Source of the DNA: Hygrocybe punicea
Lineage: Eukaryota > Basidiomycota > Agaricomycetes > Agaricales > Hygrophoraceae
Length of the DNA stretch: 64,000 nt
Assembly: GCA_963556145.1 (NCBI GenBank)
Contig: OY744462.1
Location: 5,704,001-5,768,000, forward strand
Direction: 5' to 3'
The number at the start of each line of letters is the position of its first letter. Positions within the stretch are counted from its first letter, which is position 1. The notes beneath the pieces are model-generated. The model was not told the origin of the DNA. It searched no databases and saw only the letters and a program-made list of their open reading frames with translations. Positions 1 to 10,630 of the stretch are shown here, one piece after another. The position numbers and the translations under genes are program-made.

Positions 1-858
1 AACACTGGAATCAAGAAGCGGACCGGGTTGAAAGGGATGGAGCCGCGTATCGGCGGCGGCTCAGCGAAGAACAGCAAGCTGAAGCAAACGCGGGTGAACC
101 AAGGACCGAGTCGATTCCGGAAGGCAAAGCCGCAGTTGAGCCAGAGGAAGGCCCCGTCGACCTGGCACCAGAGACACCGGCCGATGTAGAAGACGTAGAT
201 ACGCCGGGCGTAGAGACCGGAGACTTGGCTGGTACGACGGTGAGTTCTTGTGTCGGTTCATTTGTTCTTTAGTCACTGATCCAGGTAACAGTTCACCGGG
301 CCGTTTCCTCTACAACCCTGCACCAACTGCGTCAAGGCACAAGAGGTGTGTCGAGGCGTCATGGGCTACGTGTGCGAACGATGCCGGAGGCTGAAGAAAA
401 GATGTACTAACACTACACACCGGACGGGCGGGGGTCGGCGCAAGGTGGATACCGGAAAGGGCAAAGAGGTCGCGGTCGGCATGAGGAAGCCGTTGTCATT
501 CACGACAAAGCCCATCCGCAGTAGGCCTGCCCGGGCCTCAACGAGCAAACCGCGGATTGAGGACGTGGAGTCGGTCGAGGACGATGACGAAGACGAGGAG
601 GAGTCGGAGGAAGAGCGGCCGACGAAAAGGCTTAGGACGGCCTCGGCAGCGAACCCGTTCGTTTTGACGATGGAGAATTACGAGCAAGTGTCGGCACGGC
701 TAGCGGTCCTTACAGAGGAGCTGGGAGCCCTGGGCACCAATGTCAACCGTCACCTCGTCCACTTCGGTCAAGAGTTCCAGCGGCTTCGCGTCGATCTCGA
801 ACGGTCGACTTCAAGGTTGGCGATGTTGAAGCGGGATTACAAGACCGGCCGCCTCTAA
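1..858 (+). CDS. Zn2Cys6-like zinc-cluster protein, 5' end outside window
   Basis: Two exons can be read: 3-239 and 292-858, joined across a 52-bp intron (gtgagt...taacag, with a ctgat branch-like site) that keeps the frame. The joint protein has the spacing C-x2-C-x6-C-x7-C-x2-C-x6-C (PCTNC ... CERCRRLKKRC), which fits the fungal Zn2Cys6 binuclear cluster. A basic stretch, a very acidic D/E run (about codons 80-95 of exon 2) and a C-terminal helix-rich segment follow. The spacing is seen directly; DNA binding is inferred from the family. It has no fungal transcription-factor middle domain, and it lies tail to tail with the end of a Gypsy pol about 200 bp away, so it may be an element-borne accessory gene rather than a host regulator. 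The start lies beyond the window. Confidence 0.6.
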
Positions 859-1062
859 GATAGACAAAAATAACAAGCCCGTTGTGTATATATATAAAAA
901 TATCGTGTACATAAAAGACGTGTCAGCTTGTTCACCCAGCTAAGGAAAGCCGATCAGCTCCCGAAGACATAGGACTATTCGCATCATTCGTCATATCGTT
1001 AGAAAACTAAGAGGAACTAAATAAAATGGGGGTATAACGTGGACAGAATATAAATGAAATGC

Positions 1063-1341
1063 TTAATCGTCGTCGGGTGAGAAGTCTATAGAGGGCGGGT
1101 ACGTCGGATCATCAAGATCGTTTGAATCGGTATCGTCGGCATCGGGTTATTGTAAGAAGTCATCCAACGGTATCGATATTTTTGAGCGGGCGTGGTAGGG
1201 TACGACTCAGAAAGCGGCAAATCGAGATTTAGAAACCGCACCGTCGAGTTCGGTGAGTATGTAGGATCCACCTTCTGTTTTCCTGACGACAACCATGGGT
1301 CCAAAGTACCACGGTTTTGCTTTACGATCGAGAGACATTTC
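1063..1341 (-). pseudogene. Ty3/Gypsy pol, extreme C-terminus (GPY/F module)
   Basis: Read on the minus strand, the frame opens with MSLDRKAKPWYFGPMVVV and continues through SYILTELDGAV, the GPY/F-type module that follows the integrase core in chromovirus-like Gypsy elements. The frame then meets a TGA where an Arg codon is expected (AAF*VVPYHAR) and a TAA further on, ending in an acidic tail at 1063. Reverse transcriptase, RNase H and the integrase core are absent: the sequence breaks at 1341/1342, where the inverted-repeat element starts. The same-strand gag lies at 14343-16974, so both probably come from one element that lost its centre. Confidence 0.8.
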
Positions 1342-1429
1342 GCACCAGATTCAGCAAGATATTACCAACTGAGATGGGATGCCTGAAAATGAGATCACCC
1401 AACTGACTTGGGGATAGCTGAATCAGGCT

Positions 1430-1858
1430 GAGATATATCCTGGCCCAACTGACATGGTCTAGGCTGAGGTTCTCAGGATATATCCTAGCCCAACTGACAT
1501 GGTTCAGGCTGATTTTCTCAGGATATATCCTGGCCAAACTGACATGGTTCAGGCTCTATCAGGATATATCCTGACCCAACTGACATGGTTCAGGCTGATG
1601 CCATCAGGATATATCCTAACCCAACTGACATGGTCTAGGCTGAGGTTCTCAGGATATATCCTGGCCCAACTGACATGGTCTAGGCTGAGGTTCTCAGGAT
1701 ATATCCTGGTCCAACTGACATGGTTCAGGCTGAATTTCTCAGGATATATCCTGACCCAACTGGGATTATCTAGGCTGATTTCCCAGGATAACTTCAGGCC
1801 CCACTGGGATGGCCTAGGCTGATGTTATCAGCATATCTCCTGCACCCACTATTTTCTA
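1430..1858. repeat. 45-bp tandem repeats, left arm
   Basis: About nine units of 45 bp, each opening with the palindrome ggatatatcc and followed by ccaactgacatgg and aggctga. The last two units are degenerate. Because 45 is a multiple of three, one frame stays open through the array (repeating GYIL-TQLTWFRL), which explains a spurious ORF. They lie just inside the end of the inverted repeat, where subterminal transposase-binding repeats sit in some DNA transposons; that role is inference. Confidence 0.85.
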
Positions 1859-2109
1859 GGCTGATGCACCTCCACAAATGCAAAATTTCTGGTGAAGATT
1901 ATCGTTTGGTTTATATAATTAATTCACTATTTATTTTCTGCTATTTACAGATTTATATTCATCACAAAAGATAATACCACTGTGTATTCTTTACAAAGTA
2001 TCATATACTTCAACATACAATTTATAAGTTCCATATTTCATGTTTCTATTCTCATTACATTCACAGAATGATAGAACCCCTATTTCTGTTCATCACTTGT
2101 AGAGCAATC

Positions 2110-2471
2110 ATTGCTATTTGCAGTTATTTTGGCACATGTAATATAATCACAAATTTATGATGTTTTCAACATTTCAATTTTAACTCCTTTGGGTTTGGGC
2201 AGGATCAGGTGATTAGATAGGCAAAATTGCAGTACATTCTGATTCCTAGCTGCTAGTAATACAAATGAAATAATTTGTTTGATATATACTCAGTTTTGCT
2301 TATAAATGACTATATTCAACATGTGGATTTTTATGCATTTGTTATTGCTCTACAAGTGAGCCAATCTAATCATCTGATTCTGCTGAAAACTGAGAGAGTT
2401 AAATTTTGATGTTGAAAACATCAAAATCTTGTGATTATTTCACATGTGCCAAAATACCTACAAATAGCAAT
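2110..2471. repeat. MITE-like inverted repeat nested in left arm
   Basis: A 362-bp segment with long imperfect terminal inverted repeats: attgctatttgcagttattt at 2110 and its near reverse complement ending at 2471, sharing ttggcacatgt and a following AT-rich stretch over roughly 100 bp. It has no coding potential. The mirrored copy is at 12913-13274. Confidence 0.6.
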
Positions 2472-2682
2472 AAATATGTATGCCTTGTCATTTCTTTTTT
2501 GATGGCCCTCCTCATTTGCCTCTTCTTAATCCATATGCATTTTAGACTCCTTTCTAATTTCTGATATTAGTGTTTTTATTGACCATATCCACCAATAATC
2601 ACTTACAATTTTTCAGCAGATAGAATTTTCTGAAACACTGACTTTACCTCTAGCTGAACTTTTATCCATTTTTCATGTGCTG

Positions 2683-4339
2683 TGTTACGGATCGCTTCTG
2701 CAGCGGGCTCCGGCAACAATCAACTTAACAGGGAGGCGGTTTCCAGAGGAGAGAACAGCAGTTACATTGATAGATAACACTGCTACAAGGGGGGGGTTCA
2801 TGGTCTAATGTCATTGCGAGCCGTGGGGATTACCCAAAACAAGATGAGTCTGCCCCAAGAACCAGACTAAACGTAAGGAAAGGAAAAGAAGAAAAAGTCC
2901 GAACCAACAACAAGGACAGTAGATATAGTGAATGGACTTGAGGGGAGGTAAATGGGAATCCAACCATGAAGCTACAACATGTCCAACTACACCATGTTTT
3001 CACCATGAGGCGGACATGAGGCGTCCTCATGTCGATGTTCTCGCGATCCAACTGGAGGCCCAGGTGTCATTGAGGAATAGAGGGGGTCCGGATGACTCGG
3101 ATGATTTGTCATCGGATCATGTGATGTGCAGAATTGCCTATTCGGGGTCTACACTTGCTGTAACAGGCAAGTGCGCAGTCTGGCAAGTGCATTGCACGGT
3201 CAGGTCGAAGATGGGTATCGTCCAGTGTAGGATTGGTGATGAGAGTGTCTTGAGGTAGCGGGGACATAGCGAAAGGTCGATATAAAGGAAAACAAAGGAA
3301 TGTATGGAGGGAAAACCAACTAGGATGGTGGGATAGTCGAGGTCAGACATGTGAACAGCATAAGCTGTACCGGATGATGATGTCTGTGTCGATGACGTAT
3401 CGAGGAGCAATGTCTTGTCCTGTCTGTGGAACAATGCAATCCACCTGATGTCGGTATTCGTCCAAGAAAGGGTATCATTGTAAACGAGTGTGGGAGGTAT
3501 CAAGATGAAAGATGGAAAAGGATAAATGAATGTGGGTCCAGGTTTCGAGTCATGGCATGAGTGACAAGCTGTGGGAACAAGTCATCGGGTACTGCATTGA
3601 AGCGGTGTCGTGCGAACAATATACGATAGGGGTTGGTTCACTGTTTGGGAAGTCGTATGGTCTGTGGTCGAAGTCCAAAAGAGTATGCTCTGGCGATGGT
3701 CGGATTAGAGAGAACAGTGAAATGTCTTGTGATCGGGGATTGTTCAGAGTTCGCATGCAGGTGAGGAATGTCGTCGGATCGTCAGGGAGGATAATGGTGG
3801 GCACAGGGTATGAATATGGAAACCAAATATCTGGGAATGGCAATTGTCAATTACGTGTCGATATATTGTCGAGGTGGAAGTCAGAAGTATCAATGGCGGA
3901 AGGGTTTCGGTGCCGATGCCAAAGATAGATCATAACAAGGTAGAAACCGATCAGGAAGGTGATGGCAATGCTGCCAATAACAATTACGGTAATGAGCTGT
4001 GTCGGGAGTACAGCCATTGTGATCGGTTTGTCGTGGGATAGCGTAAACAAGATATCGAAGGGAAAAGACAATGTTGGTGACGTCCATCGGCAAGGAGACT
4101 ATTCGGGTACAACAAGGTCACGTGGGGATGTGTCCATGGTCGGTCTGGATTGTTCTAGAAGAAGGGACAAAAAGAGAACAAGAATAAGAAAATACAAGGA
4201 TGTCCGAATGAAGAAACAATGACATTGAAAGGAAGACAAAGGACAAAAAGAAATGAAAAAGGAAGGTGTGCAGTGCAGAATCGTCATGGTGGGTATCGGA
4301 ATGGGCATCGGGGTTGGAAGCGGAGTTGGAAACGTAACA
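2683..4339 (-). repeat. LTR, 1657 bp (3' LTR if minus strand is sense)
   Basis: TGTTAC/GTAACA ends and a constant 4695-bp offset to the second copy at 7378-9034. The LTR is long for a fungal element and contains the small membrane ORF described at 3847-4017. Related solo copies lie at 21014-22668 and 23814-25454. Confidence 0.92.
3847..4017 (-). CDS. LTR-borne 56-residue single-helix membrane ORF
   Basis: The ORF opens at an ATG in a good context (cacaATGGct). It encodes a short polar N-terminus, one strongly hydrophobic segment of about 22 residues (roughly residues 8-32), then a basic WHRHR turn and a polar tail. Identical 171-nt length, start and TGA stop occur in all four LTR copies (8542-8712, 21320-21490 and 24109-24279). 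After the TGA comes CAA TTG and a further open frame of about 98 codons to 3550, also kept in all copies. No homologue is recognised. It may be coding, or it may be chance conservation of young LTRs. Confidence 0.4.
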   Translation of the reverse strand: MAVLPTQLITVIVIGSIAITFLIGFYLVMIYLWHRHRNPSAIDTSDFHLDNISTRN

Positions 4340-5436
4340 ATACCCCTGGAACAAGGGGAATCGTCCCGATTAACCGGAAGGATAAAGCACAAGGGAAACA
4401 AAGAACAAGGAAAAAAATTACAAGGAAAGAACAGACAGTTTAACGACATGATCAAGGTCGGCAAGAAATCAAAGACAAGATGAAGGAAAAAATGTCAGTC
4501 CAAAGGTCATTAAATCATGAAGACGTTACTGAGTTACAAGGGTTTCAAAAGAAATATATCCGGGTTCGTCCAATTGTTTTTTGTCATTGTGGATATTCAG
4601 AGATCATTGTTATTTCATTATTAAGTCGTCAAGGGTGTCGGGTTGAAAGGAGGTAAAGGTTGTCGGGGTCCAGGTGTTCATTCAGGGTTTTCGGTTCAAA
4701 GAGAATTAGGTGGTCGGCATTTTTGGGATGAGGGAGTTCTGGATGTCAGAGAGTTCTGGGTGTCAGAAGTTTATAGTCATTACGGACATTTGAATGGGCA
4801 TAGATTTATATCGTTTCAGATATCGGTGTTGTTGACTGATCGTGGATTTCCTACACTCAAATGGTGTGCGTGATTTCTTCATATTCCATGAATGCAACAG
4901 GGTCTGGTGTCGGTCAGAAGATGTTCGGGAATTCGGGATAAGGAAGGTGAAAGAGTTGCCAGTTCCAAGTTATACATTGGCAAAGGATTTCGGATGGGGA
5001 TTCATTCTTCATCGTTTCTTTTTTCTGGTGCATTTACTGCCATACTGGTCAGCAGCACATCGGGTTCCTTTCCACATGGGATTGGAGGTCATTGGTTTGA
5101 TAACCAGTATCCTTCTGGTTCAGTTCTGATATCCATAGACATCGAGGTTCATTCTACGGCTTATAGCGATCATGCATGCGTCTGGGGGTCATAGATTTTA
5201 TATCGTTTCGGATATTCATCTCTTACTTATATAGCTGGTGAGAGAACCTGCTGCTTTGTCTCTTATTTGTATAGCTGGTGAGAGAACCTGCTACATGTTT
5301 CTCTATGGTCATGTTCCATCTGTCCATTCCATTTCTGTTTCTTCTCTTCTGTTTCTGGGTATTCTGTTTCTTCTTCTGGGTGTTTTTGTTGGTGTGAATA
5401 ATGTCGAGGTCGTTTACATACAAGGGAAAGTCCATT

Positions 5437-5928
5437 CTATGAATCATACATGACGGGGGTGTATCCTTTCACAAACAACATCAATCTCCAATCCAATCCA
5501 TGGATGTCATTCTCCTTCCCCTTCACCATACGCACATGCATTGCACGAAATAAGGCATGACGATGATAATCGGGTTCTTTGATCCCATGTCTCGAGCGTT
5601 TGTTCTGCATGTTATGGCCGTCAGAACGGTGTGCACGGTCGAGTTTCTTTCTCTGGGATTGGGGAAGAAGTGGAGAGCGGCGACGTGACTGGGTTTGGAG
5701 CGAGACAAGAGGTGGAGAATACAACCATGCTCGGTATTCATCATCCATCTCTATATGTGGTTGGTGGGTTACTTTTCGAGGGGGTGTCGGAAGATCAGTG
5801 AGACTGTCCATGTACGCATCAAAGTCATCAATGGGGGGAGTCGGATGTTCTTCACCGCAAATGTTCACTGCACCAAAATATAGCTCATTGTCCAGATCAT
5901 CGAAGATAAAGGGTACGTCGAGACTCAT
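5437..5928 (-). CDS. Retroelement internal ORF2, unknown function
   Basis: A 163-codon frame starting MSLDVPFIFDDLDNELYFG. It is acidic and Pro-rich in the first half and basic (RRRS, QRKK, NKRSR) in the second, without a recognised retroviral domain. Its ATG overlaps the TGA of the preceding ORF as ATGA, an arrangement that would allow termination-reinitiation. It lies in the interior of the non-autonomous LTR element. Coding status rests only on length and composition. Confidence 0.35.
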   Translation of the reverse strand: MSLDVPFIFDDLDNELYFGAVNICGEEHPTPPIDDFDAYMDSLTDLPTPPRKVTHQPHIEMDDEYRAWLYSPPLVSLQTQSRRRSPLLPQSQRKKLDRAHRSDGHNMQNKRSRHGIKEPDYHRHALFRAMHVRMVKGKENDIHGLDWRLMLFVKGYTPVMYDS

Positions 5929-6401
5929 CGTCGATGTCGACGGTGGGGACGGTGTCGAGGATGCTGGACGATACGTGTGTCACGATGATTCTGGGGTACG
6001 GGTGCAAGACGAGGAGCGGGGATGCGAACAACGAATCGATGATGAGGAAGTTCCTCGTCCAAAATGTATTGGAGACGCTGGAGGAGGAATTGGCTTCGAC
6101 GATTTCTTTGCTCAGTGATCCGTAGACCACCCAGGAGACGGTGTAATTCGTCAAGGACCGGTGTCACGGATCGTGGAAGGAAGACGAGGTGTGGAATGCG
6201 AGGATCGTTCCAGCTGATGTAGTCGACCCAGTCGTCAGGTCGGTTGAGAGGGAACCAGGCAAGATCGCACTGCCACCAACGACGGGCAGGCCACGGGTAG
6301 GGATGGCCTGGAGGGCAGAGGTTGGCCAGGGTGACGACAGGTGGGTAGATTAAAGAAGTTTTCTGTCTTCGGTAATTACCATGCCTCATTGTCAGCATCA
6401 T
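5925..6401 (-). CDS. Retroelement internal ORF1, unknown function
   Basis: A 158-codon frame on the minus strand. Its first part is rich in Trp and Pro (HPYPWPARRWWQCDLAWF), followed by a helix-like stretch (SQFLLQRLQYILDEEL) and an Arg/His/Pro-rich tail. I recognise no gag, protease or pol motif. It ends in TGA overlapping the start of ORF2 by the sequence ATGA. Upstream in-frame extension or splicing is possible and cannot be settled by eye. Confidence 0.35.
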   Translation of the reverse strand: MMLTMRHGNYRRQKTSLIYPPVVTLANLCPPGHPYPWPARRWWQCDLAWFPLNRPDDWVDYISWNDPRIPHLVFLPRSVTPVLDELHRLLGGLRITEQRNRRSQFLLQRLQYILDEELPHHRFVVRIPAPRLAPVPQNHRDTRIVQHPRHRPHRRHRR

Positions 6402-7377
6402 GTCGGAGTTTCCAGTGATCGATCCATGTACCAGGGTCTTGGTTGCCTCATGGATTCGTATGTATGATCGGGGATCAAACTTCTAGAAAAGAGGGTGTGT
6501 AGCGGGATATCACCTGATATGCCGATCCGCGCTATCCAAATCGGTAAGGAGTGGCGTTTCGTATGTGTTCCGTTCATGACAATCATTATAGTCTTGGTCA
6601 TTTGTTCATCCATGTCAAACAAAGAGGGTCCCCTTTCATCTGTTCCAACAGACTACTAAGATCAACCACTTCTCTTTGTTACAACATGTACAGGTCATCA
6701 CAGGATTCGGGGTTTCGTATGCATACTGGCTTTCTCTGGGCTTTCTGCATTTGGTGGGAGATGGGAGGGAGGAGGTGGAAGGAAGGGTAGGAAGGCGGCT
6801 TGAAGGGTTCCGTGATTTTCAGTTCGTCCAGGGAGAGGGAGTCATAATATGTCTGGTACAACCAAAACATATTTGATTCATGAAGGTGGGATACCTAAGG
6901 TGATTGGTTTGTCTAGCAGTATCCTTCTGCATCTGGGGGCAATGAGAAGTCTTGTCCATTGCGTCATTTCATGTCGTAATTATCATATCGAAGTAGCGGA
7001 ATGACAGTGGTGACGTTAGTCAGAGGTTTATTTCGATTTGGGTTCCTAGTTTGGGCTTGAGCAATTATTATGGATAAACCATAAATAATTCGCAGGGCGG
7101 CAGTCTTGAGGTTGACCATTCGGAGTATTCAACATTCGTTCAGGGGTCCGGGTGGCTAGTGTACATCAACAGATTTCAGGTCTGCATCAATAACAGGCTA
7201 GCATCGTTCGTTCGTCCATTCGTGTGGGGTCAAGGTTGAGGAAGGAATAAAGTCGGGAGGAGGAGGAGAGGGAGAGGATGTAGGGGAGGACGAGGGAGAG
7301 ATTCGGGAGAGAGGAGGGGGTTCGTTCGTTCATGTCGAAAGTTGAATGTTGGGGGAGTTGGGAAACGTTTAGTCTTT

Positions 7378-9034
7378 TGTTACGGATCGCTTCTGCAGCG
7401 GGCTCCGGCAACAATCAACTTAACAGGGAGGCGGTTTCCAGAGGAGAGAACAGCAGTTACATTGATAGATAACACTGCTACAAGGGGGGGGTTCATGGTC
7501 TAATGTCATTGCGAGCCGTGGGGATTACCCAAAACAAGATGAGTCTGCCCCAAGAACCAGACTAAACGTAAGGAAAGGAAAAGAAGAAAAAGTCCGAACC
7601 AACAACAAGGACAGTAGATATAGTGAATGGACTTGAGGGGAGGTAAATGGGAATCCAACCATGAAGCTACAACATGTCCAACTACACCATGTTTTCACCA
7701 TGAGGCGGACATGAGGCGTCCTCATGTCGATGTTCTCGCGATCCAACTGGAGGCCCAGGTGTCATTGAGGAATAGAGGGGGTCCGGATGACTCGGATGAT
7801 TTGTCATCGGATCATGTGATGTGCAGAATTGCCTATTCGGGGTCTACACTTGCTGTAACAGGCAAGTGCGCAGTCTGGCAAGTGCATTGCACGGTCAGGT
7901 CGAAGATGGGTATCGTCCAGTGTAGGATTGGTGATGAGAGTGTCTTGAGGTAGCGGGGACATAGCGAAAGGTCGATATAAAGGAAAACAAAGGAATGTAT
8001 GGAGGGAAAACCAACTAGGATGGTGGGATAGTCGAGGTCAGACATGTGAACAGCATAAGCTGTACCGGATGATGATGTCTGTGTCGATGACGTATCGAGG
8101 AGCAATGTCTTGTCCTGTCTGTGGAACAATGCAATCCACCTGATGTCGGTATTCATCCAAGAAAGGGTATCATTGTAAACGAGTGTGGGAGGTATCAAGA
8201 TGAAAGATGGAAAAGGATAAATGAATGTGGGTCCAGGTTTCGAGTCATGGCATGAGTGACAAGCTGTGGGAACAAGTCATCGGGTACTGCATTGAAGCGG
8301 TGTCGTGCGAACAATATACGATAGGGGTTGGTTCACTGTTTGGGAAGTCGTATGGTCTGTGGTCGAAGTCCAAAAGAGTATGCTCTGGCGATGGTCGGAT
8401 TAGAGAGAACAGTGAAATGTCTTGTGATCGGGGATTGTTCAGAGTTCGCATGCAGGTGAGGAATGTCGTCGGATCGTCAGGGAGGATAATGGTGGGCACA
8501 GGGTATGAATATGGAAACCAAATATCTGGGAATGGCAATTGTCAATTACGTGTCGATATATTGTCGAGGTGGAAGTCAGAAGTATCAATGGCGGAAGGGT
8601 TTCGGTGCCGATGCCAAAGATAGATCATAACAAGGTAGAAACCGATCAGGAAGGTGATGGCAATGCTGCCAATAACAATTACGGTAATGAGCTGTGTCGG
8701 GAGTACAGCCATTGTGATCGGTTTGTCGTGGGATAGCGTAAACAAGATATCGAAGGGAAAAGACAATGTTGGTGACGTCCATCGGCAAGGAGACTATTCG
8801 GGTACAACAAGGTCACGTGGGGATGTGTCCATGGTCGGTCTGGATTGTTCTAGAAGAAGGGACAAAAAGAGAACAAGAATAAGAAAATACAAGGATGTCC
8901 GAATGAAGAAACAATGACATTGAAAGGAAGACAAAGGACAAAAAGAAATGAAAAAGGAAGGTGTGCAGTGCAGAATCGTCATGGTGGGTATCGGAATGGG
9001 CATCGGGGTTGGAAGCGGAGTTGGAAACGTAACA
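7378..9034 (-). repeat. LTR, 1657 bp (5' LTR if minus strand is sense)
   Basis: Second copy of the LTR at 2683-4339, with the same TGTTAC/GTAACA ends, followed by the TSD copy tgctg at 9035-9039. At 8155 it has A where the partner has G (3460), a CpG-type transition. Confidence 0.92.
8542..8712 (-). CDS. LTR-borne 56-residue membrane ORF, second LTR copy
   Basis: Same ORF as at 3847-4017, at the expected 4695-bp offset: same ATG, single hydrophobic segment and TGA CAA TTG stop context, with the downstream frame open to 8245. See the entry at 3847 for alternatives. Confidence 0.4.
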   Translation of the reverse strand: MAVLPTQLITVIVIGSIAITFLIGFYLVMIYLWHRHRNPSAIDTSDFHLDNISTRN

Positions 9035-9800
9035 TGCTGCCTTCCCATGAATTTGAATTCCCCATTCCTTCAATCCCAGTACAAGTAGAACAATTTTAAC
9101 AAGTCCACCTTTGCACCATTCTTTTTCCAAAACAATATTAGCAGTTTGTGGTAGGAACATATTTGTTGTAGTGGCCTTGAGAATTGTCTGAATTTCCTCA
9201 GTAGCTCAGGCAATTGTTCAGTATATGGTAGACTAGAGGGTAAGAGTGGGTAAGAGCTTGAATGAACTTCAGAAAGTTGAAACAGAGTTTGTGCAAGATT
9301 GCTAGTGTAGTAACTCAGACTTGGAGTAAACTCATAAGTGACATAGCTAATTCTCACGTCAAAAATCACATGTTTAAGGTCATGTGATTGGGAATTAGCC
9401 ACGTCAAAAATCACATGTTTAAGATCATGTGATTGTTCAGTTTCAATTAAAAACCCCGAAACCTTCGTGTTTGGCCCCCAGTGCTCTTCGACTTCCAGTC
9501 CACTCACCCCGGCAGAGAGAGCCGAATTTCTCTGCTTGATGCCAGGGCACGGAAGTCCTGGTTTGGGTGCAGCCTCTGGATGGTTGTGAGCATTCAAATC
9601 TAGCCTTGACTGTCACCAGTGGGGAGGGTGGCCTCTCCACTATCCTTGGGCATGGGTCTGGGGTTGGTGACTTTAAAGGTCCTAGTATAGTTGTAATTTT
9701 ATTCTAAGCAATCATATATATTTAAGTTTATTATAAGGGAACATTCAGTTCATTTTTGATGCCGGTGGCATCAGTCCCACACCCAGTAAGAAGGCTACAT

Positions 9801-9854
9801 ACCTCGCGAAGCCGGCACACGCATCAATTGATGCGGCGGCGTGTTTCGCGAGGT
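9801..9854. repeat. 54-bp dyad CCTCGCGAA...CAATTG...TTCGCGAGG
   Basis: Perfect outer arms (acctcgcgaa/ttcgcgaggt) and a perfect inner core (gcatcaattgatgc) share one centre of symmetry, with an imperfect 10-bp linker on each side. Its mirror copy in the right arm is near 11887-11940, and three relatives occur at 15163-15466. Function unknown; possibly a protein-binding or hairpin-forming site of an element. Confidence 0.7.
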
Positions 9855-9889
9855 GTTGATGCCCTACTGGTGGGCTTGTCATTGGGGCC

Positions 9890-10630
9890 GTGAGGGCCAT
9901 CGCCGTCGTCGTTGGGCCGTGTTGGGCGTCAGTGGGGCCGCTGTCGTCGTTGGGCGTTGGCTGGGGGCCCTTTACGGCATTGGTGGGGCCGTCAGCCCCG
10001 TGCCGTTCGTGTTGTCGTTGCCGTCCTGTTTGCCGTCCCGTCCTCGCCATTTCCGTCCTCGTCGTCCCTGTTGCCGTCATCCTCGTTGTCCCGGTCTCGT
10101 TGTCCTCGTCATCCCGTTCCCTCGTCGTTTCCGTCGCCCGTCGTCCGTTGCCCCCGTCCCCGTCCCCGTGCTCGCTGTCCTCGTCGTCATCCTCGTCGTC
10201 GTCCCCGTCGTCCTCGTCGTCCCCGTTGCCGTCATCCCCGTTGCCGTCGTCCTTGTTGTCTCGGGCTCCGTGGTCCTCGTGGTCCCGTTCCCCCGTCCCC
10301 GTCGTCCTCGTTTCCGTCGTCCGTTGTCCCCGTCCCCGTCCCCATGCCCGCTGCCCGTGCCCGCTGTCTTCGTCGTCGTTGCCCCTGCCCGTTGTCGTCT
10401 TCCCGTTGTCGTGGTTCCCGGTTACCGTCGTCGTATTCCCCTTTTGCGCCGTCGTTGCGTTCGTTCGTTCACCCCGTCGTCGTCATTCCCGTCGTCCTCA
10501 GTCTTGCTGTCGTGGTCGTCCTGGGTTGCTCCCGTTCACGGCTGCGTCCTCCGTCTCCTTGTCGCCCGCACCGCGTCTACTTGTTGTTGCTGTTGCGTTC
10601 GCGTTCGTTTGGTGCGGCAAAGAAAACCTA
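9890..10630. repeat. GC-rich CCCGTCGTC/CTCGTCGTC low-complexity block
   Basis: About 740 bp of degenerate triplet-like repeats built from cgtcgt, cccgtc and ccgttg. All three forward frames stay open for more than 230 codons (Val/Pro/Ser/Arg-rich), so the long ORFs here are composition artefacts. The reverse-complement copy starts at 11194 directly after the assembly gap, and a related block is at 15480-15860. Both plus-strand blocks are followed by a shared segment with ttacctggggtgc and cacccgttg. Confidence 0.75.

Larger units (their letters stand above)
2683..9034 (-). mobile_element. Non-autonomous LTR retroelement (no gag-pol recognised)
   Basis: Two direct 1657-bp LTRs (2683-4339 and 7378-9034) begin TGTTAC and end GTAACA and flank a 3038-bp interior. 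The element is bordered by the 5-bp target-site duplication tgctg (2678-2682 and 9035-9039). The right arm of the large inverted repeat has the same site uninterrupted with a single tgctg (as cagca, 12702-12706). I see no reverse transcriptase, integrase, RNase H or zinc-knuckle motif, so it probably relies on another element. All plausible ORFs are on the minus strand, and I take that as sense, but no convincing tRNA primer site or polypurine tract fixes the direction. The two LTRs look almost identical (one difference noted, 3460 versus 8155), so insertion was recent. Confidence 0.9.

Noticed and set aside
1499..1822. 107-codon frame GYILTQLTWFRL repeats
   Set aside because: It is the 45-bp tandem repeat read in a phase that stays open because 45 is divisible by three; no start context or domain.
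9070..9597. 175-codon frame on the minus strand, mirrored at 12144-12671
   Set aside because: Contains an internal duplicated segment (SHDLKHVIFDV) but no recognised domain, and its composition resembles non-coding AT-rich DNA. Not called, though both arms keep it.
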